From positions 1 through 31,205 of the forward strand of contig JAGNTT010000005.1 in NCBI GenBank assembly GCA_017987425.1: 31,205 bases of DNA, read 5' to 3'. Numbering within the stretch: position 1 is the stretch's first letter; each line of letters opens with the position of its first letter. The DNA comes from Candidatus Omnitrophota bacterium. Lineage in GTDB: Bacteria > Omnitrophota > Gorgyraeia > Zapsychrales > Fredricksoniimonadaceae. Under the pieces are notes generated by a model. It saw nothing but the letters and a program-made list of their open reading frames with translations. It ran no database searches and had not been told where the DNA came from. Positions 8,840 through 15,736 of this stretch are shown in pieces. A program made the position numbers and the translations under genes.

Positions 8840-9970
8840 ATGAAAATACACGAGTATCAAGCAGTCGGATTATTTAAGCAGGCAGGCCTTCCGGTTCCCG
8901 GCGGAGAAGTAGCCTCCAGCGCGCAAGAAGCCCTCAAGATCGCTGAAGCTATGGGATTTCCCGTAGTTCTCAAGGCGCAGGTCTTGGTCGGCGGACGCGG
9001 TAAAGCCGGCGGCATCAAATTAGTTCACAATCCTCAAGACCTTCCCTCTGTTTTCAATCAAATCAAGAATCTCAACATCAAAGGGTACGCTGTCGATAAG
9101 ATCCTTGTCGCCAAGGTCGTTAATATCAAAAAAGAATATTATGCGGCTGTCACGATCGACAACATCAAAGGCGACATCGTTATTATTGCTTCAAATGAAG
9201 GCGGCGTTGATATTGAAGAGACGGCAAAGAGCCATCCTGAAAAGATTTTGAAGTTTTATCTCGAAGGCAATAAAACGATTGATGCGTCCCGCTGGACGCC
9301 TTTTATTACCGCTCTTTTCCCTGATTCCAAATTTCATAAAGAAGCGACTTCCATTTTCGAGAAACTGCTTAAATTTTTTATTGATTACGATTGTTCGCTG
9401 GCGGAGATCAATCCGCTGGTTGTCGACGACAAAGGACAGCTAATCGCCGCCGACGCTAAGGTGCTTTTTGATGATAATGCTCTTTATCGTCATGATCATC
9501 TGCAGGAACTCCGTGATTTCAAGTATGACGACCAGGATGAGATCGATGCCAAGACCATGGGCTTAAGTTTCGTCAAGCTAGAGGGCAACGTCGGCTGCAT
9601 CGTCAACGGCGCCGGACTTGCCATGGGAACGATGGACGCCATCAAGCTGCTGGGTGGGCAGCCGGCGAACTTCCTCGACGTCGGCGGAAGTTCCAACCCT
9701 GAAAAAGTGTTGAACGCGCTCAAGCTCATCTTGAAGAATAAAGACATTAAAGTCATTTTGATCAACATTTTCGGCGGGATCACGCGTTGCGACGACATCG
9801 CCAACGGCATCTTGACCGCCAAGAAGCAGATCGAACTGCCGGTCCCGCTGGTTGTCCGTCTGACGGGAACCAACGAGGAGCTTGCCAAAGACATTTTGTC
9901 CAAAGCCGGCGTCACAACATATAAATCCATGCGTGAAGCGGTAATCACAGCCGTAGGATTGGCTAAATAA
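8840..9970 (+). CDS. sucC: Succinate-CoA ligase, beta subunit
   Basis: 376 residues, close to the usual length of about 388. It begins MKIHEYQA and has the ATP-grasp nucleotide-binding fold (VVLKAQVLVGGRGKAGGIKL near residues 42-61), the conserved AEINPLVV metal and substrate region around residues 188-195, and a C-terminal CoA-ligase domain with GGITRCDDIANGI. With SucD it interconverts succinyl-CoA plus ADP/Pi and succinate plus ATP in the TCA cycle, in the cytoplasm. The gene is followed after three bases by sucD, so the two are co-translated. The product is a standard family member with no missing motif seen. ADP versus GDP specificity cannot be told from this reading. Confidence 0.97.
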   Translation: MKIHEYQAVGLFKQAGLPVPGGEVASSAQEALKIAEAMGFPVVLKAQVLVGGRGKAGGIKLVHNPQDLPSVFNQIKNLNIKGYAVDKILVAKVVNIKKEYYAAVTIDNIKGDIVIIASNEGGVDIEETAKSHPEKILKFYLEGNKTIDASRWTPFITALFPDSKFHKEATSIFEKLLKFFIDYDCSLAEINPLVVDDKGQLIAADAKVLFDDNALYRHDHLQELRDFKYDDQDEIDAKTMGLSFVKLEGNVGCIVNGAGLAMGTMDAIKLLGGQPANFLDVGGSSNPEKVLNALKLILKNKDIKVILINIFGGITRCDDIANGILTAKKQIELPVPLVVRLTGTNEELAKDILSKAGVTTYKSMREAVITAVGLAK

Positions 9971-9973
9971 TTT

Positions 9974-10843
9974 ATGAGTATTCTGATCGATCAAAACACC
10001 AAAGTTATTGTTCAGGGCATTACCGGCCGTGACGGATCATTCCACGCGAAGCAGATGCAGGAATACGGTACCAAAGTCGTCGGCGGTGTAACACCCGGCA
10101 AGGGCGGCCAGGACGTCAACGGCATTCCGGTCTTCAATTCGGTGCAGGATGCCAAAGACAAGACCGGCTGTGACGCCGCTGTTATTTATGTTCCCGCCAA
10201 GTTTGCCAAAGACGCGGTTTTGGAAGATATTGCTGCGGGTATTCCGCTGATTATCTGTATCACCGAAGGTATTCCGGTCATCGACATGGTGGAAGTCAAA
10301 AAAGCCATGCGCGGAAAAAATATCCGTTTGATCGGGCCGAATTGTCCAGGACTGATCTCACCCGGTAAAGCCAAGATCGGCATCATGCCCGGGCACATTC
10401 ACAAATCCGGACCGATCGGTGTTGTGTCGCGCAGCGGAACACTGACCTATGAAGTTGTTTTTAATCTTTCCCAGCACGGGTTAGGGCAATCCTCCTGCGT
10501 TGGGCTCGGCGGAGATCCCATCATCGGCATGCGTTTTACGGATGTGCTTCAATTGTTCCAGGATGATCCGGACACCAAAGGCATCGTTATGGTGGGTGAG
10601 ATCGGTGGCGGTGACGAACAGACAGCCGCTGATTTCATTAAGAAGAATGTAACCAAACCGGTTGTGTCCTTCATCGCCGGACGTACCGCTCCCGCCGGCA
10701 AACGTATGGGCCATGCGGGCGCGATTATTTCCTCAGGCGATTCGACCGCCGAAGCCAAAATGGCGACGCTGACCAGCGCCGGCGTAACGATTGTCGATTT
10801 TCCCGATGAGATTCCTCAAATCCTCGCCGCCAAGATCAAATAA
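9974..10843 (+). CDS. sucD: Succinate-CoA ligase, alpha subunit
   Basis: 289 residues, the standard length. The N-terminal CoA-binding Rossmann domain shows VIVQGITGRDGSFHAKQM and the substrate region GPNCPGLISPGK (about 121-132). The phosphorylated active-site histidine lies in GKRMGHAGAI (His247). It forms the heterodimer or heterotetramer with SucC and carries the phosphohistidine intermediate. The start ATG is three bases after the sucC stop, so translation is coupled. No 2-oxoglutarate dehydrogenase or other TCA gene lies in the window. Confidence 0.97.
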   Translation: MSILIDQNTKVIVQGITGRDGSFHAKQMQEYGTKVVGGVTPGKGGQDVNGIPVFNSVQDAKDKTGCDAAVIYVPAKFAKDAVLEDIAAGIPLIICITEGIPVIDMVEVKKAMRGKNIRLIGPNCPGLISPGKAKIGIMPGHIHKSGPIGVVSRSGTLTYEVVFNLSQHGLGQSSCVGLGGDPIIGMRFTDVLQLFQDDPDTKGIVMVGEIGGGDEQTAADFIKKNVTKPVVSFIAGRTAPAGKRMGHAGAIISSGDSTAEAKMATLTSAGVTIVDFPDEIPQILAAKIK

Positions 10844-10874
10844 ATCCATTCATTTCTTTTTGTTCAAAAGTCGC

Positions 10875-10880
10875 TATAAT
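10875..10880 (+). promoter_or_regulatory. Possible -10 element for the DRTGG gene
   Basis: A perfect TATAAT lies about 30 bases ahead of the ATG at 10910, but no convincing -35 hexamer sits at the expected distance (10852-10857 reads ATTTCT). The gene may instead be read through from sucCD. Confidence 0.25.
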
Positions 10881-10909
10881 AGCCCTGTCTAAATACCCCT
10901 GAAATATTT

Positions 10910-12007
10910 ATGAAGAAATTAAAGAAGATTTTCATCTCCGCCATCCACCAGAACGCCGGAAAGACCACCATCTCACTCGGCCTTTACAATACATTTAAAG
11001 AACGCAAACTGCGCACCGCTTTTATGAAGCCCGTCGGACAGGAATTTGTCATGGCCGCAGATCTGGCTGTCGACAAGGATTCCTATCTTATCGGTGAGGT
11101 TTACCGCTGCCAGAAGAATTTGAAGGACATGAGCCCTGTCACGATCGGCCGCGGCTATACCGAGAAATATATTTTCAATCCGCAGCCGGAGACACTGCAG
11201 AACAAGATCGTCAAGTCATTCAATACTCTCATTAAGGGAAAAGACGCAATCATCTGCGAGGGGACGGGGCATGCCGGCGTCGGGTCGGTCATTGACTGTT
11301 CGAACGCGGATGTGGCGGCGCTCCTGGGATGCAGGGCGATCATCGTCAGCGGCGGCGGTATCGGCCGCAGCATCGACGAAATTATCCTCAACAAAGCTTT
11401 GTTCGATTTGAAAAAAGTGGAAGTCCTGGGTGTGATCATCAATAAAGTCCGTCCGGACAAGATTGATAAAATTAGAACCGCTCTTCAGAGAGGTCTGGAG
11501 AACAAGGGCATACGGCTTCTTGGTGTTATTCCGGATACGCCGATCCTTTCCGCTCCTACAGTCGAGCAGATCATGCAAAGGCTTGAGCTTCGACTGTTCT
11601 GCGGCGGTGAAAATATCCATGCGCGAGTCAAACACACGATCGTCGCTGCCATGGAACCTCACAATATGATCGGCCATCTGAAGGACGGAACGCTTGTCAT
11701 CACATCCGGCGACCGCGTCGATAACATTCTTGTGTCGGTGAGCTCGCATCTTGTGCACGAGGGGATCGGCGCCCGCATCTCAGCGGTGATTCTAACCGGC
11801 GGGCTTATTCCGGACGCCAAGATCGTCAACCTTCTGAAGGAAAGTAAAATTCCTGTATTATTCTGCGACTCCGACACATATACCGTCGCTGCTCAGATCG
11901 AGAACCTTACGTTTAAGATCCAGAAAACGGATAAAGATAAAATCCGTGAAGCCATGCGACTGGTCAAAGACAATGTGAATGTCGACAGTATTTTGGAAAA
12001 CATTTAA
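10910..12007 (+). CDS. P-loop (BioD/CobQ-like) plus DRTGG domain protein
   Basis: 365 residues. The first 200 form a dethiobiotin-synthetase-like P-loop domain, with the phosphate loop HQNAGKTT at residues 13-20 and IICEGTGHAGVG (about 114-125) as the second conserved stretch. The last 150 are a DRTGG domain (around THTIVAAMEPHN-like residues 240-330, including VITSGDRVDNIL). This pairing equals the N-terminal regulatory part of long phosphotransacetylases, but here the PTA catalytic domain is absent and the gene ends normally. Stand-alone versions are known as proteins of unknown function. Its place between sucCD and the nitrogen regulator suggests a role in acyl-CoA or energy sensing; that is inference. 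Confidence is high for domains and low for function. Confidence 0.85.
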   Translation: MKKLKKIFISAIHQNAGKTTISLGLYNTFKERKLRTAFMKPVGQEFVMAADLAVDKDSYLIGEVYRCQKNLKDMSPVTIGRGYTEKYIFNPQPETLQNKIVKSFNTLIKGKDAIICEGTGHAGVGSVIDCSNADVAALLGCRAIIVSGGGIGRSIDEIILNKALFDLKKVEVLGVIINKVRPDKIDKIRTALQRGLENKGIRLLGVIPDTPILSAPTVEQIMQRLELRLFCGGENIHARVKHTIVAAMEPHNMIGHLKDGTLVITSGDRVDNILVSVSSHLVHEGIGARISAVILTGGLIPDAKIVNLLKESKIPVLFCDSDTYTVAAQIENLTFKIQKTDKDKIREAMRLVKDNVNVDSILENI

Positions 12008-12027
12008 GATTATCAGAGCAATTGAAA

Positions 12028-13278
12028 ATGTCTGCGAGGGTTATGAAAAAAACAACTTCTGCCAAAATTAAAAAACCGGTGCTTCAGCAGTCTGAAGAAA
12101 TCAAGGTGCTGCAGAAGATCGTCGATATCACAACGGAAGATTTGAATCTCGATTTGATTCTGCACGATATCGTCAAGATCGTGACGGAATTCAGCAATGC
12201 GGATTCGGTTTTTATCTATCTGTTCGATGAACATAAAAAGCATCTGGTCCTTATGGCCTCCAAGACTCCGCACAAACACGAGCTTGGGAAGGTGAACCTG
12301 GGAATCGGTGAAGGGATCACCGGGTGGGTTGCGCAGGAAAACAAGCCGGTTGCCATCGGTAAGAGGGCTTACCAGGATCACCGTTTTAAGGGTTTTGATG
12401 TATTGCCCGAAGACCGTTATGAAGCTTTTCTGTCTGTTCCTATCGTATATAAGAGAAAGGCCATCGGGGTCATTAACGTCCAGCACAAAAAGCCGCACGA
12501 TTATCAGGAAAGTTTTGTCGGCCTCATCACGTCAATCGCGAAGCAGGTCGGCGGTGTTATTGAGCACGGCAGGCTTTTCAGTGAAACCAACAAAAAGGCT
12601 CTTCAGCTGGACAGTCTTATTAAAGTAAGTCAGTCGATCACTTCTGAGCAATATCTCGACGAAATCCTTAATCTTATTGTTGTCGTTACGGCCGAAATGC
12701 TTAATTCTAAGATATGTTCTATCATGCTTTTAGACGATAAAGGCGTGGAGTTTGTCATCAAGGCGACGCAGTCGCTGAGTGCTGACTATAAACTGAAGCC
12801 GAATCTGAGGGTCGAAAACAGTCTGGTCGGGGAGGTTTTAAAGACCCGCAAGCCTCTGATCGTTTACGATGTCCGCAAGGAGCAGAAATATTTCTATCGC
12901 GATATGGCCGTCAAAGAAGGTTTGACCTCTATGATCGCCGTGCCTATGATCGTCAAGGATAAGGCGATCGGTGTTATCAATGTTTATACCAAGACCCCGC
13001 ATGCCTTTTCGCAGGAAGAAGTCAATGTCCTGCAGATGGTTGCGAACCAGGCCGCAGTTGCCGTCGAGAATACCAAGCTTATGGAAGAAGCTTTAAGGGC
13101 CAAAGAGGCCCTCGAGACGCGCAAGCTTATTGAGAGAGCTAAAGGAGTTCTGATGCGCATGAACAGCCTGAGCGAAGAAGCCGCTTACCGGATGATTCAT
13201 AAAAAAAGCATGGACTCTTGCCGGTCGATGAAAGACATTGCCGAGTCGATTATTTTGATGGATGAACTTCGTAAATAA
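12028..13278 (+). CDS. GAF-GAF-ANTAR RNA-binding antiterminator
   Basis: About 416 residues. Two GAF sensor domains (about 36-180 and 195-345) each end in the typical PIVYKRKAIGVINV / PMIVKDKAIGVINV strand pattern. A short coiled-coil linker leads to an ANTAR domain at the C-terminus (about 360-412: RKLIERAKGVLMRMNSLSEE, then SMDSCRSMKDIAE). ANTAR proteins bind paired RNA hairpins with AxxGxx hexaloops and prevent intrinsic termination. Three leaders just downstream (amt1, amt2, glnN) carry such hairpins next to terminators, so this protein is their likely regulator. There is no receiver domain, so the signal is presumably a ligand of a GAF domain; 2-oxoglutarate is one candidate by analogy with NifA. 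Start: ATG at 12028 was chosen; TTG 12022 and ATG 12043 are in-frame alternatives. The gene follows the DRTGG gene by 20 bases and is probably co-transcribed with it. Confidence 0.92.
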   Translation: MSARVMKKTTSAKIKKPVLQQSEEIKVLQKIVDITTEDLNLDLILHDIVKIVTEFSNADSVFIYLFDEHKKHLVLMASKTPHKHELGKVNLGIGEGITGWVAQENKPVAIGKRAYQDHRFKGFDVLPEDRYEAFLSVPIVYKRKAIGVINVQHKKPHDYQESFVGLITSIAKQVGGVIEHGRLFSETNKKALQLDSLIKVSQSITSEQYLDEILNLIVVVTAEMLNSKICSIMLLDDKGVEFVIKATQSLSADYKLKPNLRVENSLVGEVLKTRKPLIVYDVRKEQKYFYRDMAVKEGLTSMIAVPMIVKDKAIGVINVYTKTPHAFSQEEVNVLQMVANQAAVAVENTKLMEEALRAKEALETRKLIERAKGVLMRMNSLSEEAAYRMIHKKSMDSCRSMKDIAESIILMDELRK

Positions 13279-13316
13279 TTGCAGTATATTGGTTTCGGCT
13301 TTTGTAAAAAATCTTC

Positions 13317-13345
13317 TTGACATTTGTTTTCTGCCATCATATACT
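13317..13345 (+). promoter_or_regulatory. Strong sigma-70 promoter of the amt1 unit
   Basis: TTGACA (13317-13322), exactly 17 bp, TATACT (13340-13345). Transcription should start near 13352, only a few bases before the first antitermination hairpin. Five of six -10 bases and all -35 bases match consensus, which suggests constitutive initiation with control at the terminator. Confidence 0.8.
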
Positions 13346-13359
13346 TTGTTTGTTCTTAC

Positions 13360-13410
13360 GGGCAATGATGTCCTCTTTAAAAGCAATGTTGTTTTTAAAG
13401 GGGATTTTTT
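13360..13410 (+). promoter_or_regulatory. ANTAR-type antitermination module 1 of the amt1 leader
   Basis: Hairpin A: GGGC (13360-13363), hexaloop AATGAT, GTCC (13370-13373). Hairpin B is the terminator, whose apex is AAGC, hexaloop AATGTT (13385-13390), GTTT. Both loops have A at position 1 and G at position 4 and are closed by C-G, the rule known for ANTAR RNA targets. The 3' arm of A shares CC (13372-13373) with the base of the terminator stem, so forming A opens the bottom of the terminator. Confidence 0.7.
13372..13410 (+). terminator. Intrinsic terminator 1 of the amt1 leader
   Basis: A continuous 13-bp stem (13372-13384 with 13391-13403, two G-U pairs) with a 6-base loop is followed by ATTTTTTATTT. 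It lies about 50 bases into the transcript, before any coding sequence, as expected of an attenuator. Confidence 0.85.
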
Positions 13411-13434
13411 ATTTATGTGACATTTGAGTTGAGC

Positions 13435-13493
13435 GGGGACATTGAAGTCCTTGGTCTTTAAGTCAGCGATGACTTTGGGCCAAGGATTTTTTT
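13435..13493 (+). promoter_or_regulatory. ANTAR-type antitermination module 2 of the amt1 leader
   Basis: Hairpin A: GGGGAC (13435-13440), hexaloop ATTGAA, GTCCTT (13447-13452), six pairs. Hairpin B: AAGTC (13460-13464), hexaloop AGCGAT, GACTT (13471-13475). Both loops are AxxGxx and closed by C-G. The 3' arm of A is the same TCCTT that forms the 5' base of the following terminator, so A and the full terminator exclude each other while B can stay folded. Confidence 0.75.
13448..13493 (+). terminator. Intrinsic terminator 2 of the amt1 leader
   Basis: TCCTTGG (13448-13454) pairs with CCAAGGA (13480-13486), extended by three more pairs, a small internal loop and the AAGTC/GACTT top, then seven T. 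This is the second attenuator in the same leader. Confidence 0.88.
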
Positions 13494-13528
13494 ATTTTAC
13501 CGGTGCGATGAGTAAGAAGGAGGAGTGT

Positions 13529-13627
13529 ATGGTCGACAAAGCATATGTGATGGCGGGTGTAATAATCCTCTCGGAAGTAATCCTTGCAATCGGCCTGTTC
13601 TGGGCGGTTGAAACACATTTAGTCTAG
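13529..13627 (+). CDS. 32-residue single-pass membrane miniprotein ahead of amt1
   Basis: The ATG at 13529 follows an excellent Shine-Dalgarno sequence (AAGGAGGAG at 13518-13525), and the frame runs to TAG at 13625-13627. The product has a short charged start (MVDK), one hydrophobic helix at about residues 5-27 with a buried Glu16, and a tail ending ETHLV. The frame is open further upstream to an ATG at 13442, but that start lies inside the terminator and antitermination hairpin, and the ATG at 13508 lacks a ribosome-binding site, so the 32-residue form is preferred. It is the first gene after the double attenuator and is followed by amt1 103 bases later, so it should be expressed with the ammonium channel. 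A small subunit or modulator of Amt is a reasonable guess by analogy with other small membrane partners of transporters. No known family recognised. Confidence 0.65.
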   Translation: MVDKAYVMAGVIILSEVILAIGLFWAVETHLV

Positions 13628-13636
13628 TAGCAAAAT

Positions 13637-13661
13637 CCCCGTCCGATAGGCGGAACCGGGG
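13637..13661 (+). promoter_or_regulatory. Conserved amt-leader hairpin, copy 1 (CGATAGGCG apex)
   Basis: CCCCG (13637-13641) pairs with CGGGG (13657-13661), and CCG (13643-13645) with CGG (13651-13653) around the loop ATAGG. A hairpin with the same apex but a different, still paired lower stem precedes amt2 (15607-15631). Downstream, GCGTA/TACGC and TTGCG/CGCAA pairs suggest a second hairpin before the amt1 ribosome-binding site. The function is unknown; a translational or ligand-sensing element is possible. Confidence 0.5.
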
Positions 13662-13730
13662 GTCAATTAGCGTAGCATTTGCGTGCACATATCCGCAATT
13701 GTCTTACGCGAACCAACAGGAGGAAAGTAA

Positions 13731-14966
13731 ATGGAAACAGTAGCAGCAACTCCGATTAGTGCCGGCGATACGGCATGGGTCCTTGCTTCAGCAGCATTGG
13801 TTATGCTGATGACGCCTGGTTTAGCGTTTTTTTACGGCGGTATGGTTAGACGTAAGAACGTTTTAGGTGTTTTAATGCAGTGCTTTGGGGCAATGGCCAT
13901 CATCGGTGTTATTTGGGTAATTTATGGTTACAGCCTTGCATTCAGTAAAGGTAATGCATTTGTCGGCGGTTTGGATTGGGCTTTCTTAAAGGATGTCGGA
14001 CAAGATGCGTATCCTGCAACAGCCATTCCTCACTTGGCATTTATGATGTTCCAGGGAATGTTTGCCATCATTACTCCTGCGCTTATTATCGGTGCGTTTG
14101 CTGAGCGCATGAAGTTTGCGGCATTCGTTGCCTTCACAGCCCTGTGGGTCTCGTTGGTCTATGCTCCGATCTGCCACATGGTCTGGGGCCAGGGAGGATA
14201 TATCCTTGGATTAGGCGCTTTGGACTTCGCTGGCGGTACGGTCGTACACATCAACGCCGGTGTCGCAGGTTTAGTCACAGCTTTATTCCTCGGAAAGAGA
14301 TTGGGTATTGATAAGCCGTCCTTGCATAACGTTCCTTTTGTTGTGTTGGGTGGGGCTCTTCTCTGGTTCGGCTGGTTCGGGTTTAACGCGGGTTCAGCAT
14401 TAGCCGCCAACGGTTTGGCTGCCAGTGCTTTTATGACAACCAACACCGCAGCAGCTGTTGCAGCTCTTACCTGGGCTGTTTTGGAATGGATCTTCAGTGG
14501 TAAGCCGACCATGTTCGGTACGATCACCGGTGTTGTGGCCGGTCTGGTCGCGATCACTCCTGCCGCCGGTTTCGTTGATGTGTCCGGCGCTCTTTGGATC
14601 GGTATTCTCGCGAGCGTGTTCTGCTACTTCATGGTTAGCGTTGTGAAACCCAAACTTGGTTACGATGACTCTCTCGATGCGTTCGGTGTTCATGGCATCG
14701 GCGGTCTCTGGGGCGCTATTGCTACCGGTATTTTTGCCAACCCGGCGGTCAATTCGCTTGGAACCGGTCTTTTGGCCGGAAATCCGAAACAGGTTTGGCT
14801 TCAGTTCCTGGCGTCTGCGATTACGATCGGTTATTGTGCTGTCGCTACATGGATTATTTGCTTCTTGATCGATAAAACGATCGGTATGCGCGTGAGCCAG
14901 GAAGATGAAGTCATGGGCCTGGATCTTACTCAGCATCACGAAAGAGCTTATACCATTATCGACTAA
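13731..14966 (+). CDS. amt: Ammonium channel Amt1 (twin-His type)
   Basis: 411 residues, 11 predicted transmembrane helices, AmtB/Rh family, inner membrane. The N-terminal MTPGLAFFYGGMVRRKNVL signature and the channel motifs are intact: the FQ near residues 107-108, Asp165 with Trp152 upstream, and the pore histidines His173 (GGTVVHINAG) and His321 (FGVHGIGG), corresponding to H168 and H318 of E. coli AmtB. It should conduct NH4+/NH3 and be gated by GlnK, encoded 80 bases downstream. The C-terminal tail VMGLDLTQHHERAYTI is nearly identical in Amt2. The ATG has a perfect AGGAGG seven bases upstream. Expression is expected to depend on the double attenuator at 13360-13493. No signal peptide is evident. 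Confidence 0.97.
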   Translation: METVAATPISAGDTAWVLASAALVMLMTPGLAFFYGGMVRRKNVLGVLMQCFGAMAIIGVIWVIYGYSLAFSKGNAFVGGLDWAFLKDVGQDAYPATAIPHLAFMMFQGMFAIITPALIIGAFAERMKFAAFVAFTALWVSLVYAPICHMVWGQGGYILGLGALDFAGGTVVHINAGVAGLVTALFLGKRLGIDKPSLHNVPFVVLGGALLWFGWFGFNAGSALAANGLAASAFMTTNTAAAVAALTWAVLEWIFSGKPTMFGTITGVVAGLVAITPAAGFVDVSGALWIGILASVFCYFMVSVVKPKLGYDDSLDAFGVHGIGGLWGAIATGIFANPAVNSLGTGLLAGNPKQVWLQFLASAITIGYCAVATWIICFLIDKTIGMRVSQEDEVMGLDLTQHHERAYTIID

Positions 14967-15046
14967 CAATTACCGGCAGGCATCAGTCAATAATTCTGAT
15001 GAGTCAGGATGGCTGCGCCTTGCAGAAACCATAGAGGAGCATTTAT

Positions 15047-15388
15047 ATGAAATTAATTATTGCAATCATTCAGCCCTACAGGCTTGACGAAGTAAAGAAA
15101 TCTCTGTATGCGGCGGATGTCAATCTTATAACAGTCAGTGAAGTACTTGGTCACGGCCGTCAGGTAGGCGTCGACGAGTTTTATCGCGGCGTCAAGGAAA
15201 CGGGAAATCTTCTTAGAAAATTCCGTCTCGAGATCGCGGTCAACGACAACTTTGTTGAGCCGACGGTCAATGCCATCATCAAAGGCGCGCGTACGGGGAA
15301 AATCGGCGATGGTAAGATTTTCGTTCTCGATCTTCCGCGCTGTGTCCGTATCCGTACCGGCGAAGAAGGCCCGAAAGCCATCGGCTAA
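15047..15388 (+). CDS. glnK: PII signal protein GlnK1 (Glu51 variant)
   Basis: 113 residues, the full PII fold. It binds ATP/ADP and 2-oxoglutarate and blocks Amt with its T-loop. Binding residues are present: Gln39 in GHGRQ, Lys58, the B-loop TGKIGDGKIFV (83-93), and Arg101/Arg103. Arg47, which plugs the Amt pore, is kept. Position 51, the uridylylated Tyr of proteobacterial PII, is Glu (YRGVKETGN), and position 49, the serine phosphorylated in cyanobacteria, is Val, so neither modification can occur. The GAGGAG ribosome site precedes the ATG at 15047. It is co-transcribed with amt1 and about 90% identical to GlnK2. Confidence 0.96.
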   Translation: MKLIIAIIQPYRLDEVKKSLYAADVNLITVSEVLGHGRQVGVDEFYRGVKETGNLLRKFRLEIAVNDNFVEPTVNAIIKGARTGKIGDGKIFVLDLPRCVRIRTGEEGPKAIG

Positions 15389-15410
15389 TTTTTGGCCGGC
15401 CGGTTTTTAG

Positions 15411-15440
15411 TTGACAATTCTTCATCTTAAAAGGTAATAT
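15411..15440 (+). promoter_or_regulatory. Strong sigma-70 promoter of the amt2 unit
   Basis: TTGACA (15411-15416), 18 bp, TAATAT (15435-15440), 22 bases after the glnK1 stop. The expected start is near 15447, immediately before the leader hairpins. Confidence 0.75.
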
Positions 15441-15454
15441 GCTCCCGCTTTGAG

Positions 15455-15546
15455 CGGGCGCTGAAGTCCGGTTAAGTTATAGAAGAATATCTATAGGCAA
15501 TGAAGCCCAGTCTCTCCCTTTTACGAGGGGGAGGCTGGGCTTTTTT
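15455..15546 (+). promoter_or_regulatory. ANTAR-type antitermination leader of amt2
   Basis: P1: CGGGC (15455-15459), loop GCTGAA, GTCCG (15466-15470); the loop has G at position 4 but G rather than A at position 1. An extra hairpin TATAGA/TCTATA (about 15478-15495) follows. P2: GGC (15496-15498), hexaloop AATGAA, GCC (15505-15507), a perfect AxxGxx loop. The 3' arm of P2 is the first part of the terminator stem, so P2 and the terminator are mutually exclusive, as in the published EutV-type mechanism. Confidence 0.65.
15504..15546 (+). terminator. Intrinsic terminator in the amt2 leader
   Basis: AGCCCAG (15504-15510) pairs with CTGGGCT (15535-15541), with CTCCC/GGGAG stacked inside, followed by a run of T ending at 15546. 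It is GC-rich and strong, and lies about 190 bases before the amt2 ATG. Confidence 0.9.
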
Positions 15547-15606
15547 ATGTCTTTTTTAGCGTTGCTCTACGGTCTTGGTTCACAGAGCTCCACTTAAAAT
15601 AAAAAT

Positions 15607-15631
15607 CCATGCTTCGATAGGCGTAGCATGG
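15607..15631 (+). promoter_or_regulatory. Conserved amt-leader hairpin, copy 2 (CGATAGGCG apex)
   Basis: CCATGCT (15607-15613) pairs with AGCATGG (15625-15631); inside, CG (15615-15616) pairs with CG (15622-15623) around ATAGG. The apex equals that of copy 1 upstream of amt1, while the lower stem has changed on both sides. GTC or TC follows both copies. Confidence 0.5.
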
Positions 15632-15736
15632 TCTTGACGCGCGGGAGATGTGTTTATGTCCGTCGTAATGCGTGTAACGGGTTCCACAAGAAAGTGTGAA
15701 TGTCCTTTTTTGTGATGCCATATGTAGGAGGGTTGT

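Noticed and set aside
13442..13528. Longer form of the miniprotein starting at 13442 or 13508
   Set aside because: The 13442 start lies inside the antitermination hairpin and terminator, and 13508 lacks a ribosome-binding site; the ATG at 13529 has a near-perfect one.
13637..13730. Known glutamine riboswitch (glnA or downstream-peptide motif) in the amt leaders
   Set aside because: The conserved bases of those motifs as I know them are not present; only the CGATAGGCG apex is shared between the two leaders.
15389..15410. Terminator after glnK1 from the GGCCGGCC palindrome and T-runs
   Set aside because: The palindrome leaves no room for a loop, and the flanking T-runs face each other and cannot pair.
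15656..15715. 19-codon ORF in the amt2 leader, a possible leader peptide
   Set aside because: It has a fair GGGAG site, but there is no codon bias, membrane segment or link to a hairpin, and it is unlike the amt1 miniprotein.
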